A DNA stretch of 26,006 nt, taken from positions 1 to 26,006 of the forward strand of contig JBOGTC010000054.1 in assembly GCA_050692055.1 (NCBI GenBank), read 5' to 3'. The position numbers were made by a program, and so were the translations under genes. How positions within the stretch are numbered: position 1 is the first letter of the stretch; each line of letters begins with the position of its first letter. The notes below the pieces were generated by a model. That model saw only the letters and a list, made by a program, of their open reading frames with translations. It did not search any database and had not been told where the DNA came from. Shown here in pieces: positions 14,411 to 21,972 of this stretch. The DNA is from JBOGTC01 sp050692055. GTDB taxonomy: Bacteria > Chloroflexota > Limnocylindria > QHBO01.

Positions 14411-15240
14411 CGGCCACGGTCGCCGCACCTCGCGTTCTCGCCGATGTCGGGCAGCGGTACCGGCGCGATCGTCGGGTCGATCGGGTCATCATCATCAGCG
14501 GCATCATCTCGTTCGGGGTCGGCGCGCTCCTGTTCTGGCAGTTCGGGCTCGGCCTCCTCGTCAACCAGCGGTACGTCTCGACGCCGGCCGAGGTCGCCAC
14601 CAGTCTCGTCCAACTCATCAGCTCTGGTGTGCTGCTGGGGCACATCCGCGTGACCATGATCGAGGCGGGCAGTGGCTACCTGATCGGTGTGGTGGTCGGA
14701 CTGGTTGGAGCCTTCATGCTCCTCACCACGCGGCGCGGCTACGACGTGCTCGAGCCGTTCCTGATCGCCTTCTACTCGATCCCCAAGATCGCGCTCGCAC
14801 CGCTCTTCATCATGTGGTTCGGCCTCGCGCTGACGCCCAAGATCCTGCTGGCGGCGCTGATGGTCTTCTTCATCGTCTTCATGAACACCGTCGCCGGCGT
14901 TCGATCGGTCGACCGCGGCCTCATCAGCGTGGCGCGCGTGCTGGGCGCCAGCCGCCTGAATCTAATGCGCACCGTCCTCTTCCCGGCGGCGGCGCCGGCG
15001 ATCATGGCGGCCATCCGGGTCACCTTCGCGCGAGCGATGGTCGGCGCCATCCTGGCCGAGTTCATCGCCTCCACGGAGGGGCTCGGACACATGATCATCC
15101 GTGCCTCTCGCCAGTTCGATATCGCCACCGTCTTTGCAGGGGTGGTGGTGATCGCCGCACTCGTCATGGCGGTCAACGGCCTGACTCGTTACGCCGAGTC
15201 GCGGCTCTTCCCGTGGTCCACCGCCGAAGTGCACGGATGA
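14407..15240 (+). CDS. ABC transporter permease 1 (NitT/TauT type)
   Basis: 277 residues, integral membrane, about six helices of the binding-protein-dependent transport fold. The helices start near residue 28 (IIISGIISFGVGALLFW). The cytoplasmic coupling loop that docks onto the ATPase reads VARVLGASRLNLMRTVLFPA (EAA-like motif), followed by AILAEFIASTEGLGHMI, the family signature. ATG 14407 overlaps the ATPase stop and its own stop overlaps the next start (ATGA both times), so the subunits are made in step. The next gene encodes a clearly different permease, indicating a heterodimeric channel instead of the usual homodimer. Confidence 0.93.
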   Translation: MTATVAAPRVLADVGQRYRRDRRVDRVIIISGIISFGVGALLFWQFGLGLLVNQRYVSTPAEVATSLVQLISSGVLLGHIRVTMIEAGSGYLIGVVVGLVGAFMLLTTRRGYDVLEPFLIAFYSIPKIALAPLFIMWFGLALTPKILLAALMVFFIVFMNTVAGVRSVDRGLISVARVLGASRLNLMRTVLFPAAAPAIMAAIRVTFARAMVGAILAEFIASTEGLGHMIIRASRQFDIATVFAGVVVIAALVMAVNGLTRYAESRLFPWSTAEVHG

Positions 15241-16118
15241 CCGCCGTCAAGGAAGGGCCACTCGTTCTCGCCGGCGATGCGATCGAGGGAACCGCCGCGG
15301 CCGTCCTCATCCAAGAGCAGCGTCGCCATCGTGCCGCCAGCCAGGCGCACCGCCGCTTCCTGCTCGTGGCGCGGCTGGCCATCGTGGCGGGGGTGCTCAT
15401 CGTCTGGGAGCTCGCCTCGGGGACGCTGGTGCGGGCGTTCTTCATCAGCTCGCCCAGCGCCGTGGGCGGCAAGCTGACCGAGTGGATCGGCACCGGCGAG
15501 CTCTGGTATCACGGCCAGTTCACCCTATCCGCGACCTTCCTTGGCTACCTGTTGGGCTCGGTGGCGGCGATCGCGATCGCCTGGCCACTGGGGCTGATGT
15601 CGCGGCTGTATCGGATCACCGAGCCCTATTTCCTGGTCGCCTACTCGGTGCCCGCGGTGGCGATGGGCCCTGTCTTCATCCTTTGGTTCGGGCTGGGCCT
15701 GACGCCCAAGGTGATGCTGGCCGCCTACTTCGTGTTCTTCATCGTCTTCGTCAACACCGTCACCGGGTTCCAGCAGGTGCCGCGCGGGCTGACCGACGTC
15801 ACGCGCGTGCTGGGCGCCTCCCGGATTGCGATGCTGCGGACCGTCATCCTTCCGAGCGCCATTCCCTACATCCTCGCCGCGCTCCGCATCACGTTGCCCG
15901 CCGCCATGATCGGGGCCGTGGTGGGCGAGTTCATCGCCTCGAACCGTGGTCTGGGATACCTGACTCGAGCGTCCGCCGCGGAGTACTCGACAGCCGGGGT
16001 GATCGCCGGCGTATTCGTCATGGGCACCATCGTGCTGGCCATGGCCCTCCTGCTCCGTCCGCTCAGCCATGCGCTGCGCTGGCAGCAGGAGGTATCGGTC
16101 ACCGGCGGCGTCGTGTGA
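15237..16118 (+). CDS. ABC transporter permease 2 (NitT/TauT type)
   Basis: 293 residues with the same fold as permease 1 and an extra charged cytoplasmic N-terminus of about 40 residues. The first membrane helix is near 42-58 (LLVARLAIVAGVLIVWEL). The coupling loop is VTRVLGASRIAMLRTVILPS and the signature GEFIASNRGLGYL follows. IALAPLFIMWFGLALTPK in permease 1 corresponds to VAMGPVFILWFGLGLTPK here, so the two arose by duplication and then diverged. ATG 15237 overlaps the upstream stop. It ends 26 bases before the binding-protein gene, which has its own strong ribosome binding site, as expected if more binding protein is needed. Confidence 0.93.
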   Translation: MTAVKEGPLVLAGDAIEGTAAAVLIQEQRRHRAASQAHRRFLLVARLAIVAGVLIVWELASGTLVRAFFISSPSAVGGKLTEWIGTGELWYHGQFTLSATFLGYLLGSVAAIAIAWPLGLMSRLYRITEPYFLVAYSVPAVAMGPVFILWFGLGLTPKVMLAAYFVFFIVFVNTVTGFQQVPRGLTDVTRVLGASRIAMLRTVILPSAIPYILAALRITLPAAMIGAVVGEFIASNRGLGYLTRASAAEYSTAGVIAGVFVMGTIVLAMALLLRPLSHALRWQQEVSVTGGVV

Positions 16119-16144
16119 TCTATGGGGGCAGAAGGAGGAGAGTG

Positions 16145-17203
16145 TTGATCCGAGAGCGAGGCGTGGCCTGCCTAACGGCCGTCGTGCTGCTGTTGGCGGC
16201 GTGCACTGCACCTAGCCCGGCGGCGCCGGGAGCAACCGATGCGGATGCCGATCCCGGCGTAGAACCGACGCGAGTGCAGGTCGTCTCCGCACCCAACGTA
16301 TTTCTCTCGGCGCTGTACATCGCCCAGGACGACGGCATCTTCGCGGAGGAGAGCCTCGAGGTCGAGATCGTCGAGATCGAGAGTGGCGCGGATAGCGTCG
16401 CGGCCCTCGTTTCAGGGAACGCGCAGTTCGCCGACATCGGCTTCGATGACCTGGTGACCCTCTCGCAGGAGGGCGAGGAGAGCCTGGTCATGGTTCACAA
16501 CATCCTCAACCGCGTGACGCTCACACTGGTCATGCGGACCGACGTCGCCGAGGAGCTGGGTATCAGCCGGGACTCGCCGCTCGAGGAGCGCTGGGCCGCC
16601 CTTGAAGGGCTGCGGCTGGGAATCACCTCGCCCGGCGCTCCGACCGACAAGTACATGCGCTACTACCTGCGCCAGGCTGGCCTGAACCCGGACGCCGATG
16701 CCGAGATCATCGCCATCGGTGGTGGGGCGTCGCTGCTGGCCGCCCTCGAGTCGGACCAGATCGATGCCTACCACCTGTCCCCGCCGACCCCCTACGTCGC
16801 CGAGACCGAAGGGTTCGGTACCGTCCTGATCGACGGTCCATCCGGCGATGTGCCGCAGTTCGCCGACTTCCTGTATACCGGCTGGGCTTCGAATCGCGAC
16901 TGGGCGGCCGAGAACCCGGAGGCTGCCCAGGCATTCAGCCGCGCAATCGCGCGCGCCATGGAGAAGGTGCAGAGCGATTCGGCAGGCGTCTCGGCGCAGA
17001 TCCTGCCCTACATCGGCAGCGAGGACCAGGAGGTCACCGAGCGGACACTCGAGGCGCTGCTCCCTGCGCTCTCGACGGATGGTTGCTTCAACGAGGAGGG
17101 CGTCACCGATTCGCTCGCGACCATGTTCGAGGCGGAGATCATCGGCTCGGCAGGTGATCCGGCAGAAGGGGTGCTGTGGACGAACGACTACAACGGCTGC
17201 TGA
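16145..17203 (+). CDS. ABC transporter substrate-binding lipoprotein (NMT1/SsuA-like)
   Basis: 352 residues. AGGAGG (16133-16138) is 6 bases before TTG 16145 and only 3 before GTG 16142, so TTG is preferred. A lipoprotein signal peptide ends in LLLAAC, with Cys20 as the lipid-modified residue. The mature protein is a two-lobed NMT1/THI5- or TauA-like periplasmic-binding fold: VVSAPNVFLSALYIAQDDGIF, GNAQFADIGFDDL, LGITSPGAPTDKYMRYYLRQ, ALESDQIDAYHLSPPTP. The family binds sulfonates, nitrate, pyrimidine precursors or riboflavin; the ligand cannot be read from sequence. It is anchored outside the membrane and hands its ligand to the two permeases. Neighbouring TSUP genes and the FAH hydrolase favour a sulfur- or carboxylate-containing organic compound. 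Confidence 0.93.
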   Translation: MIRERGVACLTAVVLLLAACTAPSPAAPGATDADADPGVEPTRVQVVSAPNVFLSALYIAQDDGIFAEESLEVEIVEIESGADSVAALVSGNAQFADIGFDDLVTLSQEGEESLVMVHNILNRVTLTLVMRTDVAEELGISRDSPLEERWAALEGLRLGITSPGAPTDKYMRYYLRQAGLNPDADAEIIAIGGGASLLAALESDQIDAYHLSPPTPYVAETEGFGTVLIDGPSGDVPQFADFLYTGWASNRDWAAENPEAAQAFSRAIARAMEKVQSDSAGVSAQILPYIGSEDQEVTERTLEALLPALSTDGCFNEEGVTDSLATMFEAEIIGSAGDPAEGVLWTNDYNGC

Positions 17204-17210
17204 CGCGCCA

Positions 17211-17975
17211 ATGAGGATCGTTCGTTACCTCGTCGAGGGTGCTCCGGCCTGGGGCATCCTCGACAACGGCGAGGTGCGCGCCGTGCGCGGCACTCCGTTC
17301 GTCGACATCGCGCCGGCGGGATCGGCCGGCTCCCTTGATCAGCTCTCGCCATTGCCGCCGGTGACACCGACCAAGATCGTCTGCGTCGGTCGGAACTATC
17401 GATCCCACGCCGAAGAGCTCGGCAATCCTGTGCCCGATGAGCCGCTGCTCTTCCTGAAGCCTCCCTCATCGATTATCGGTCCCGGTGCCGAGATTCATTA
17501 TCCGGCGCTCTCGAGGAGGGTGGATCCCGAAGCGGAGCTGGTGCTCGTCATCGGGCGCCGGGCGCATCGCGTCAAGGCGGAGGATGCGTGGTCGGTCATT
17601 GGCGGCTACACCTGCGGCAACGACGTCACGGCCCGGGACATCCAGAAGGCGGACGGTCAATGGACACGCGGCAAGGGCTTTCAGACCTTCTGTCCCATCG
17701 GGCCCTGGATCGAGACCGATCTGGACCCGACCGATCTACGGGTCACCTGCTCGGTTGACGGCACGCTTCGGCAAGACGGGCGCACGAGAGACCTGATCTT
17801 CCCGATTCCATACCTGATCGAGTACATCTCGCGCTTCACGATGCTGGAGCCAGGGGATCTGGTCATGACCGGCACGCCTGAGGGTGTTGCTCCGATGGAG
17901 GTCGGGCAGACTGTTGTCGTCGAGGTGGAAGGAATCGGCGCCTTGGAGAATCGAGTGTCGGCCGAGCCTACCTGA
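17211..17975 (+). CDS. Fumarylacetoacetate hydrolase (FAH) family protein
   Basis: 254 residues, a cytoplasmic metal-dependent C-C hydrolase or decarboxylase/isomerase of the FAH family. The N-terminal cap (1-50) is followed by the catalytic domain: KIVCVGRNYRSHAEELG (55-71), metal ligands Glu107 and Glu109 in DPEAELVLVIG, Asp138 in GNDVTARD, then RGKGFQTFCPIGPWI and VMTGTPEGVAPM. Length and motifs match fumarylpyruvate/acylpyruvate hydrolase-like members that cleave 2,4-diketo acids from aromatic ring degradation, but many relatives are oxaloacetate decarboxylases. It starts 7 bases after the binding-protein stop with no ribosome binding site of its own, so it is the last gene of the operon and probably acts on a breakdown product of the imported compound. 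Confidence 0.92.
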   Translation: MRIVRYLVEGAPAWGILDNGEVRAVRGTPFVDIAPAGSAGSLDQLSPLPPVTPTKIVCVGRNYRSHAEELGNPVPDEPLLFLKPPSSIIGPGAEIHYPALSRRVDPEAELVLVIGRRAHRVKAEDAWSVIGGYTCGNDVTARDIQKADGQWTRGKGFQTFCPIGPWIETDLDPTDLRVTCSVDGTLRQDGRTRDLIFPIPYLIEYISRFTMLEPGDLVMTGTPEGVAPMEVGQTVVVEVEGIGALENRVSAEPT

Positions 17976-17995
17976 GCGGGCGAGCCTGGGCGCCG

Positions 17996-18511
17996 TCACT
18001 GCTCCAGCTTCCAGGTGAGGTTGCCCGCGTCGTCGTCCTGGGTGACGGTCACGACGCCAGTGTTCCCCTGCTCATCGGTCGCGGTGCACTCGAACTCGTT
18101 GCCTGCCTGCATCACCACGTCGTCGGGACACTCGACCGAGGCGATCACGGTGCTCAGCTGAGCGGTGATCCCGTCGCTGATGACTTCCTCGAGCCTGGTG
18201 ACGTTGATCGAGATGCCGCCCGCGAGCTGCCACCGCGTGTCGCCGTCCTCGCCCTGGGTGATCTGCACGGTTCCGGTCTGGCCATGCTCATCGGTGACGG
18301 CACACTCGAAGTCGTTGCCCGCTTCCATGGCCACCTCGTCGGGGCAGTCGACCGACTGGATGGCGGTACCGGTCTGCTCGGTGATCCCGTCGGCGACCGT
18401 GCCCTCGAGGCGCTCGACATCGAGATACCTTGTCACGGTAAGCGAACCGCCGCAGCCGACCAAGGCGAGGCTGAGGATCAACAGTCCGAAACGGTGCCTG
18501 CTGCGTGCCAT
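17996..18511 (-). CDS. Lipoprotein with two DUF4333 repeats
   Basis: 171 residues from ATG 18511, preceded by AAAGGGAG about 9 bases upstream. The signal peptide ends in a lipobox (LALVGCGG, Cys20), so it is an exported lipoprotein. Two tandem DUF4333-like modules follow: about 33-95 (VERLEGTVADGITEQTG, SVDCPDEV, NDFECAV) and about 103-171 (VTRLEEVISDGITAQLS, SVECPDDV, NEFECTA, TWKLEQ). Each has a Cys pair about 16 residues apart, likely a disulfide. Function is unknown; the family is common in Actinomycetota and relatives as envelope proteins. It converges on the FAH gene with only 20 bases between stops and no clear terminator, so antisense read-through is possible. Confidence 0.88.
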   Translation of the reverse strand: MARSRHRFGLLILSLALVGCGGSLTVTRYLDVERLEGTVADGITEQTGTAIQSVDCPDEVAMEAGNDFECAVTDEHGQTGTVQITQGEDGDTRWQLAGGISINVTRLEEVISDGITAQLSTVIASVECPDDVVMQAGNEFECTATDEQGNTGVVTVTQDDDAGNLTWKLEQ

Positions 18512-18649
18512 GGCTCTGTCTCCCTTTGTCGCTCGGTCCTCGTCAGAGGCGGGCTCGGCACCTGGCCAACCCCCGGCAGGTGACCACGCCTGGGTTGAAC
18601 CGCAGCAGAACGGCAATTGAATTGGCACCTGCCGGGGACGCCAGACCTC

Positions 18650-18655
18650 GATAAT
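18650..18655 (+). promoter_or_regulatory. -10 for an apparently leaderless MFS gene
   Basis: GATAAT, five of six matches to TATAAT, is followed by six bases and the ATG at 18662. No ribosome binding site precedes that start. TTGGCA (18622-18627) could be a -35, but its 22-bp spacer is long. Confidence 0.5.
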
Positions 18656-18661
18656 CGCCGC

Positions 18662-19804
18662 ATGCCGTCTCGTCGCCCCCGGCTGGCGGTCCTTGGCCTG
18701 TTCTTCGCCAACGGCGTTGGCTGGGCCTCGTGGGCCAGTCGCCTTCCGACGATCCGCGAGCAGCTGGAGCTGAGCGAGGGAGCGCTCGGGCTCGCGCTGC
18801 TGGGCGCCACCGTCGGACTGTTCGTGGCCACCGCGCTGACCAGCCTGCTGGTGATTCGGTTCGGAAGCCGAGCGGTGGCGATCGGTGCCGGCGTAGCGAT
18901 GAGCGCCGTGCTGCCGTTCATCGGCCTGGCACCCGGCTTCCTGTCGTTCGCAACGGCGCTCATTTGCTACGGCGTGACGAACGGCGCGCTCGACCTGGCA
19001 TCGAACGCCCAGGCCGCCGATGTCGAGCGACGCGTGGCGCGCCCGATGATGTCCGGCTTCCACGCATTGTTCAGCGCGGGAGCCATCGCTGGCGCGGGAA
19101 GCGCAGCCGCACTCGCGGCCCTCGATGTCCCGGTCGAGGTGCACCTGAGTGCCGTCGGCGCCGTGCTGGCGCTTGCGTTCCTCGCGGCGCGTCCGGCGCT
19201 GCTGGCCGATCTGCCGCATGATCCCGCGGCCCGAGCCCGAGCCCTGGCGCTGCCCCCCGCGCCGCTCCTCGCCCTCGGCGCCCTGGCCTTCTGCGTGCTG
19301 CTGGCCGAGGGCGCCATCTTCGACTGGAGCGCCATCTACATGAACAGCGTGGCCCATGCGAACCTGGCCATGTCAGCCATCGGCCTGGCCGTCTTTCAGG
19401 GCGCGATGATGCTCGGTCGCCTGCGGGGGGACTGGGCGGCTGTTCGTCTCGGGCCGCGGCTGGTAGTCAGTGGCGGCGCGGCGCTCGGGGTCGCAGGGCT
19501 GCTCCTCGCGCTGCTGGTGCCCACCGTCCTCACCTCATTGGCCGGCTTGTTCCTGCTCGGCCTGGGGCTGGCCGCCGCATTTCCGCTCACCCTGAGCAGG
19601 GCGGCACGCATGCCGGGCGTGCCGACGCCGACCGCCCTGGCGGCGACCACCGCCGCGGGCTATACCGGATTCATGGCCGGCCCGCCGTTGATCGGCTTCA
19701 TCGCCGAGCTGACGAACCTGCGCGTGGGTCTCGGCGTGGTGGTCGTCTGCCTCGTGCTGGCCGTGGCCCTGGCCGGACGCCTTGGCGGAACCGCGCCTGC
19801 CTGA
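18662..19804 (+). CDS. MFS transporter (FucP/YbjJ-like)
   Basis: 380 residues, integral inner-membrane protein with about 12 hydrophobic helices. The family-typical N-terminus LGLFFANGVGWASWASRLPT is followed by IREQLELSEGALGLALLG. The motif region IRFGSRAVAIGAG lies after helix 2, and NGALDLASNAQA and GFHALFSAGAIAGA are seen in helices 4-5, as in YbjJ-like transporters. The second half carries AEGAIFDWSAIYM and FQGAMMLGRLRGDW. ATG 18662 is chosen over an in-frame TTG 18617 because GATAAT lies six bases before it, implying a leaderless mRNA. Substrate is unknown; relatives are sugar or drug transporters. It is a single-gene unit divergent from the DUF4333 lipoprotein. Confidence 0.9.
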   Translation: MPSRRPRLAVLGLFFANGVGWASWASRLPTIREQLELSEGALGLALLGATVGLFVATALTSLLVIRFGSRAVAIGAGVAMSAVLPFIGLAPGFLSFATALICYGVTNGALDLASNAQAADVERRVARPMMSGFHALFSAGAIAGAGSAAALAALDVPVEVHLSAVGAVLALAFLAARPALLADLPHDPAARARALALPPAPLLALGALAFCVLLAEGAIFDWSAIYMNSVAHANLAMSAIGLAVFQGAMMLGRLRGDWAAVRLGPRLVVSGGAALGVAGLLLALLVPTVLTSLAGLFLLGLGLAAAFPLTLSRAARMPGVPTPTALAATTAAGYTGFMAGPPLIGFIAELTNLRVGLGVVVVCLVLAVALAGRLGGTAPA

Positions 19805-19827
19805 AGGCCGATCACGGACGATGGCAT

Positions 19828-21045
19828 TCAGCTGACGCAGGCCTCGATGAGCTCGATGGCACGGTCCAGGCCCCGCTCGGTGCGGAGCTGAGCGCCAAGC
19901 TCGGCTGCACGCTCCCGCATCACGGTGTCGGAGGCCGCGACGCGCATGGCGGTCAGCAGCGCGGCGCCGGTGAGCTGCCTGGCAGGAATCGCGGGAGGCG
20001 CGACGCCGAGCTGCTCGAGCCGCTCCGCCCAGTAGCGCTGGTCGCCGACGTGCGGCACCACCACGGACGGCACTCCCGCGGCGCACGCGGCGTGCGTGGT
20101 GCCCGCGCCGCCGTGATGGACGACCGCGGACGCGCCCGCGAAGAGCGCGCGGTGGTCGGCCTCACCGGCGCGGAGCAGGCCAGGCGCATCGTCGGACGCG
20201 AGAGCGCCGGAGTCCTGGAGCACGATCCGCATCCCGGCGCTGGTGGCGGCACCGATCGCCGCTGACAGCTCGGGCGGGTCGATGCCCGCCATGGAGCCGA
20301 GGGTGATCACGACCGGCGGCTCGCCAGCCAGGAAGGCTTGAAGGACGCCCGACAGCGGCTGCGGAGGCCGTGGATCAGTCCATGCGCCCGTGACGTGCGT
20401 CGAGTGTGCGAGATCGGGCGGCACGCTGATGAGGGCAGGCGAGCAGGCCACGATATGGAGATGCGACGATCGGGCGCGGAAGAGCGGAAGTCGGCGCTGC
20501 CGGCTGCCGGCTCGCGCGAGCAGCTCGTCGAGGGGCCCGCTCTTGCGCCGCAGCATCCGATCCAGCATCCACCATCCCAGGCGGTTCGCCGGTCCCAGGC
20601 TCGGCATGCCGGCTGGAGGCGCGCTGGTGGTGGGCAGCAGGACCGGATCGAATACCACCGATGCCCACAACAGCTTCAGGTCCAGCACCGCTGCGTGGGC
20701 GAGAGCATGGATGGCGTGCAGCACCACGAGATCGTGGCCGGCGAGCACGTCGTGCAGGACACGGTAGTGGGCATCGCCGGCGGCAAGGTGAAAGTCGCGC
20801 AGGACGGCGACCTGCTCCATGGGATCGGTGATCTCGGTGGCGCGTGCAGCGGTCTCGGCGATCGCCGCGGGGTCGTCGTGCGGGCCGGCGGCTGTGAAGC
20901 GAATCCCGGGGCCGGCCAGCACCTCGCGATGCATCGGCCATGAGATGGTCGTCACCTCGTGCCCGCGCTCGACGAGCGCGCGCGCCAGCACGGCAAAGGG
21001 ACGCACGTCCCCCGTCGTGCCGACCGTGGCGAGGGCGATCCGCAT
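19828..21045 (-). CDS. GT1-like (MGT/UGT family) glycosyltransferase
   Basis: 405 residues with a GT-B fold. The N-terminal acceptor domain begins RIALATVGTTGDVRPFAVLA, with the conserved GHEVTTISWP nearby. The C-terminal donor domain carries VVITLGSMAG and the nucleotide-sugar motif VVHHGGAGTTHAACAAGVPS followed by VPHVGDQRYWAERL. This matches the sterol/macrolide/rhamnosyltransferase group that adds sugars to hydrophobic small molecules or lipids; donor and acceptor are unknown. No signal or membrane segment, so cytoplasmic or peripherally membrane-bound. It begins 12 bases after the AlkA-like gene and is last in the four-gene minus-strand operon. It converges on the MFS gene with 23 bases between stops. 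Confidence 0.92.
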   Translation of the reverse strand: MRIALATVGTTGDVRPFAVLARALVERGHEVTTISWPMHREVLAGPGIRFTAAGPHDDPAAIAETAARATEITDPMEQVAVLRDFHLAAGDAHYRVLHDVLAGHDLVVLHAIHALAHAAVLDLKLLWASVVFDPVLLPTTSAPPAGMPSLGPANRLGWWMLDRMLRRKSGPLDELLARAGSRQRRLPLFRARSSHLHIVACSPALISVPPDLAHSTHVTGAWTDPRPPQPLSGVLQAFLAGEPPVVITLGSMAGIDPPELSAAIGAATSAGMRIVLQDSGALASDDAPGLLRAGEADHRALFAGASAVVHHGGAGTTHAACAAGVPSVVVPHVGDQRYWAERLEQLGVAPPAIPARQLTGAALLTAMRVAASDTVMRERAAELGAQLRTERGLDRAIELIEACVS

Positions 21046-21057
21046 GTGGGAGCCGGC

Positions 21058-21972
21058 TCAGATGGCCGCGATACGTCGGGGCGCCAGGCGTGGACCGAAG
21101 CGCGGCACCCGGATGCCGCTGACCTCGAGCAGTCGCTGCACTCGTCCGCGCTGGCCGCGATACGGTTCGAGCAGCTCGAGCATCCGGTCGTCGTCCGCCC
21201 GCGCCTCGCCTGCCAGCGCCCAGGCCACGAGGTTCGGGATATGGAAGTCACCGACGCTCACCGCGTCCGGATCGCCGTGGGCCACTCGCAGCACCTCGGC
21301 CGCCGTCCACGACCCCACACCTGGCAGCATCAGCAGCAGCCGGCGCAGCCTCTCCGAGCTGAAGCTGGCATCCATGCGCTCGCCGACGCGCGCCACGCCC
21401 CGGATCACCTCCGCCCGACGGCGCTCGAGGCCAAGCGGGTGGAAGGCGTAATACGGCAGCGCGGCCAGGACCGATGCGGCCGGCGGCAGTCGCAGCTCGA
21501 ACGGACCGGGGCTCGGCTGTCCGTACCGCGCGAGGAGCGCGCGGTAGACCCGTCGAGCCTCGGTGCCGGTGATCTTCTGTTCGAGGATCGCCGGCAGCAG
21601 CGCGTCGAACGCACGTCGCGTGCGGGGCAGCCGCAGCCCGACGAACTGGCGCTGCAGATCGCGCAGGACCGCATGCCGCGGCACGAGCGCCTCCGGCGCA
21701 TCTGAGAGGCCCACCAGCTCCCCCACGCCATCGAGGGCGGCGTCCGTTCCGGTTCCCCACGCGCGTGCGCGCAGCCGTCCGCGAGACACGAGAGCTAGGT
21801 GCAACGCCGCGGCGCCCGCCGGCGTGCGGTGGGCGAGCCACGCCTCGTTGGCAGCCAGCTGGATCGTGGGATCGCCGCGCCCATGCGCCAGCGGCGCCAG
21901 CGTGCGACGCAGGTCGAGCGGGGCCGCAAGCTCGATGACGAGCTCGCCGGCGGGTGCGTCGCCCCGCCTCAT
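21058..21972 (-). CDS. AlkA-like DNA-3-methyladenine glycosylase
   Basis: 304 residues of the HhH-GPD DNA glycosylase superfamily, AlkA branch. The N-terminal part (1-105) is the AlkA-type beta domain. The helical domain follows with FDALLPAILEQKITGTEA and the helix-hairpin-helix LLMLPGVGSWTAAEVL. The catalytic Asp lies in AVSVGDFHIPN, where AlkA has its active-site Asp. No Fe-S cysteine cluster is present, as expected for AlkA. It should remove alkylated purines in base-excision repair. The ATG overlaps the stop of the acyltransferase gene (ATGA), so it is translationally coupled to a metabolic gene, an odd setting for a repair enzyme. No Ada/OGT gene is nearby. Confidence 0.9.
   Translation of the reverse strand: MRRGDAPAGELVIELAAPLDLRRTLAPLAHGRGDPTIQLAANEAWLAHRTPAGAAALHLALVSRGRLRARAWGTGTDAALDGVGELVGLSDAPEALVPRHAVLRDLQRQFVGLRLPRTRRAFDALLPAILEQKITGTEARRVYRALLARYGQPSPGPFELRLPPAASVLAALPYYAFHPLGLERRRAEVIRGVARVGERMDASFSSERLRRLLLMLPGVGSWTAAEVLRVAHGDPDAVSVGDFHIPNLVAWALAGEARADDDRMLELLEPYRGQRGRVQRLLEVSGIRVPRFGPRLAPRRIAAI

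Noticed and set aside
17996..19357. Minus-strand extension of the DUF4333 lipoprotein up to 19357
   Set aside because: It is antisense to the MFS gene and would bury the lipoprotein signal peptide; ATG 18511 has a ribosome binding site and lipobox.
19805..19827. Terminator between convergent MFS and glycosyltransferase genes
   Set aside because: No stem longer than four base pairs and no T-run in the 23-base gap.
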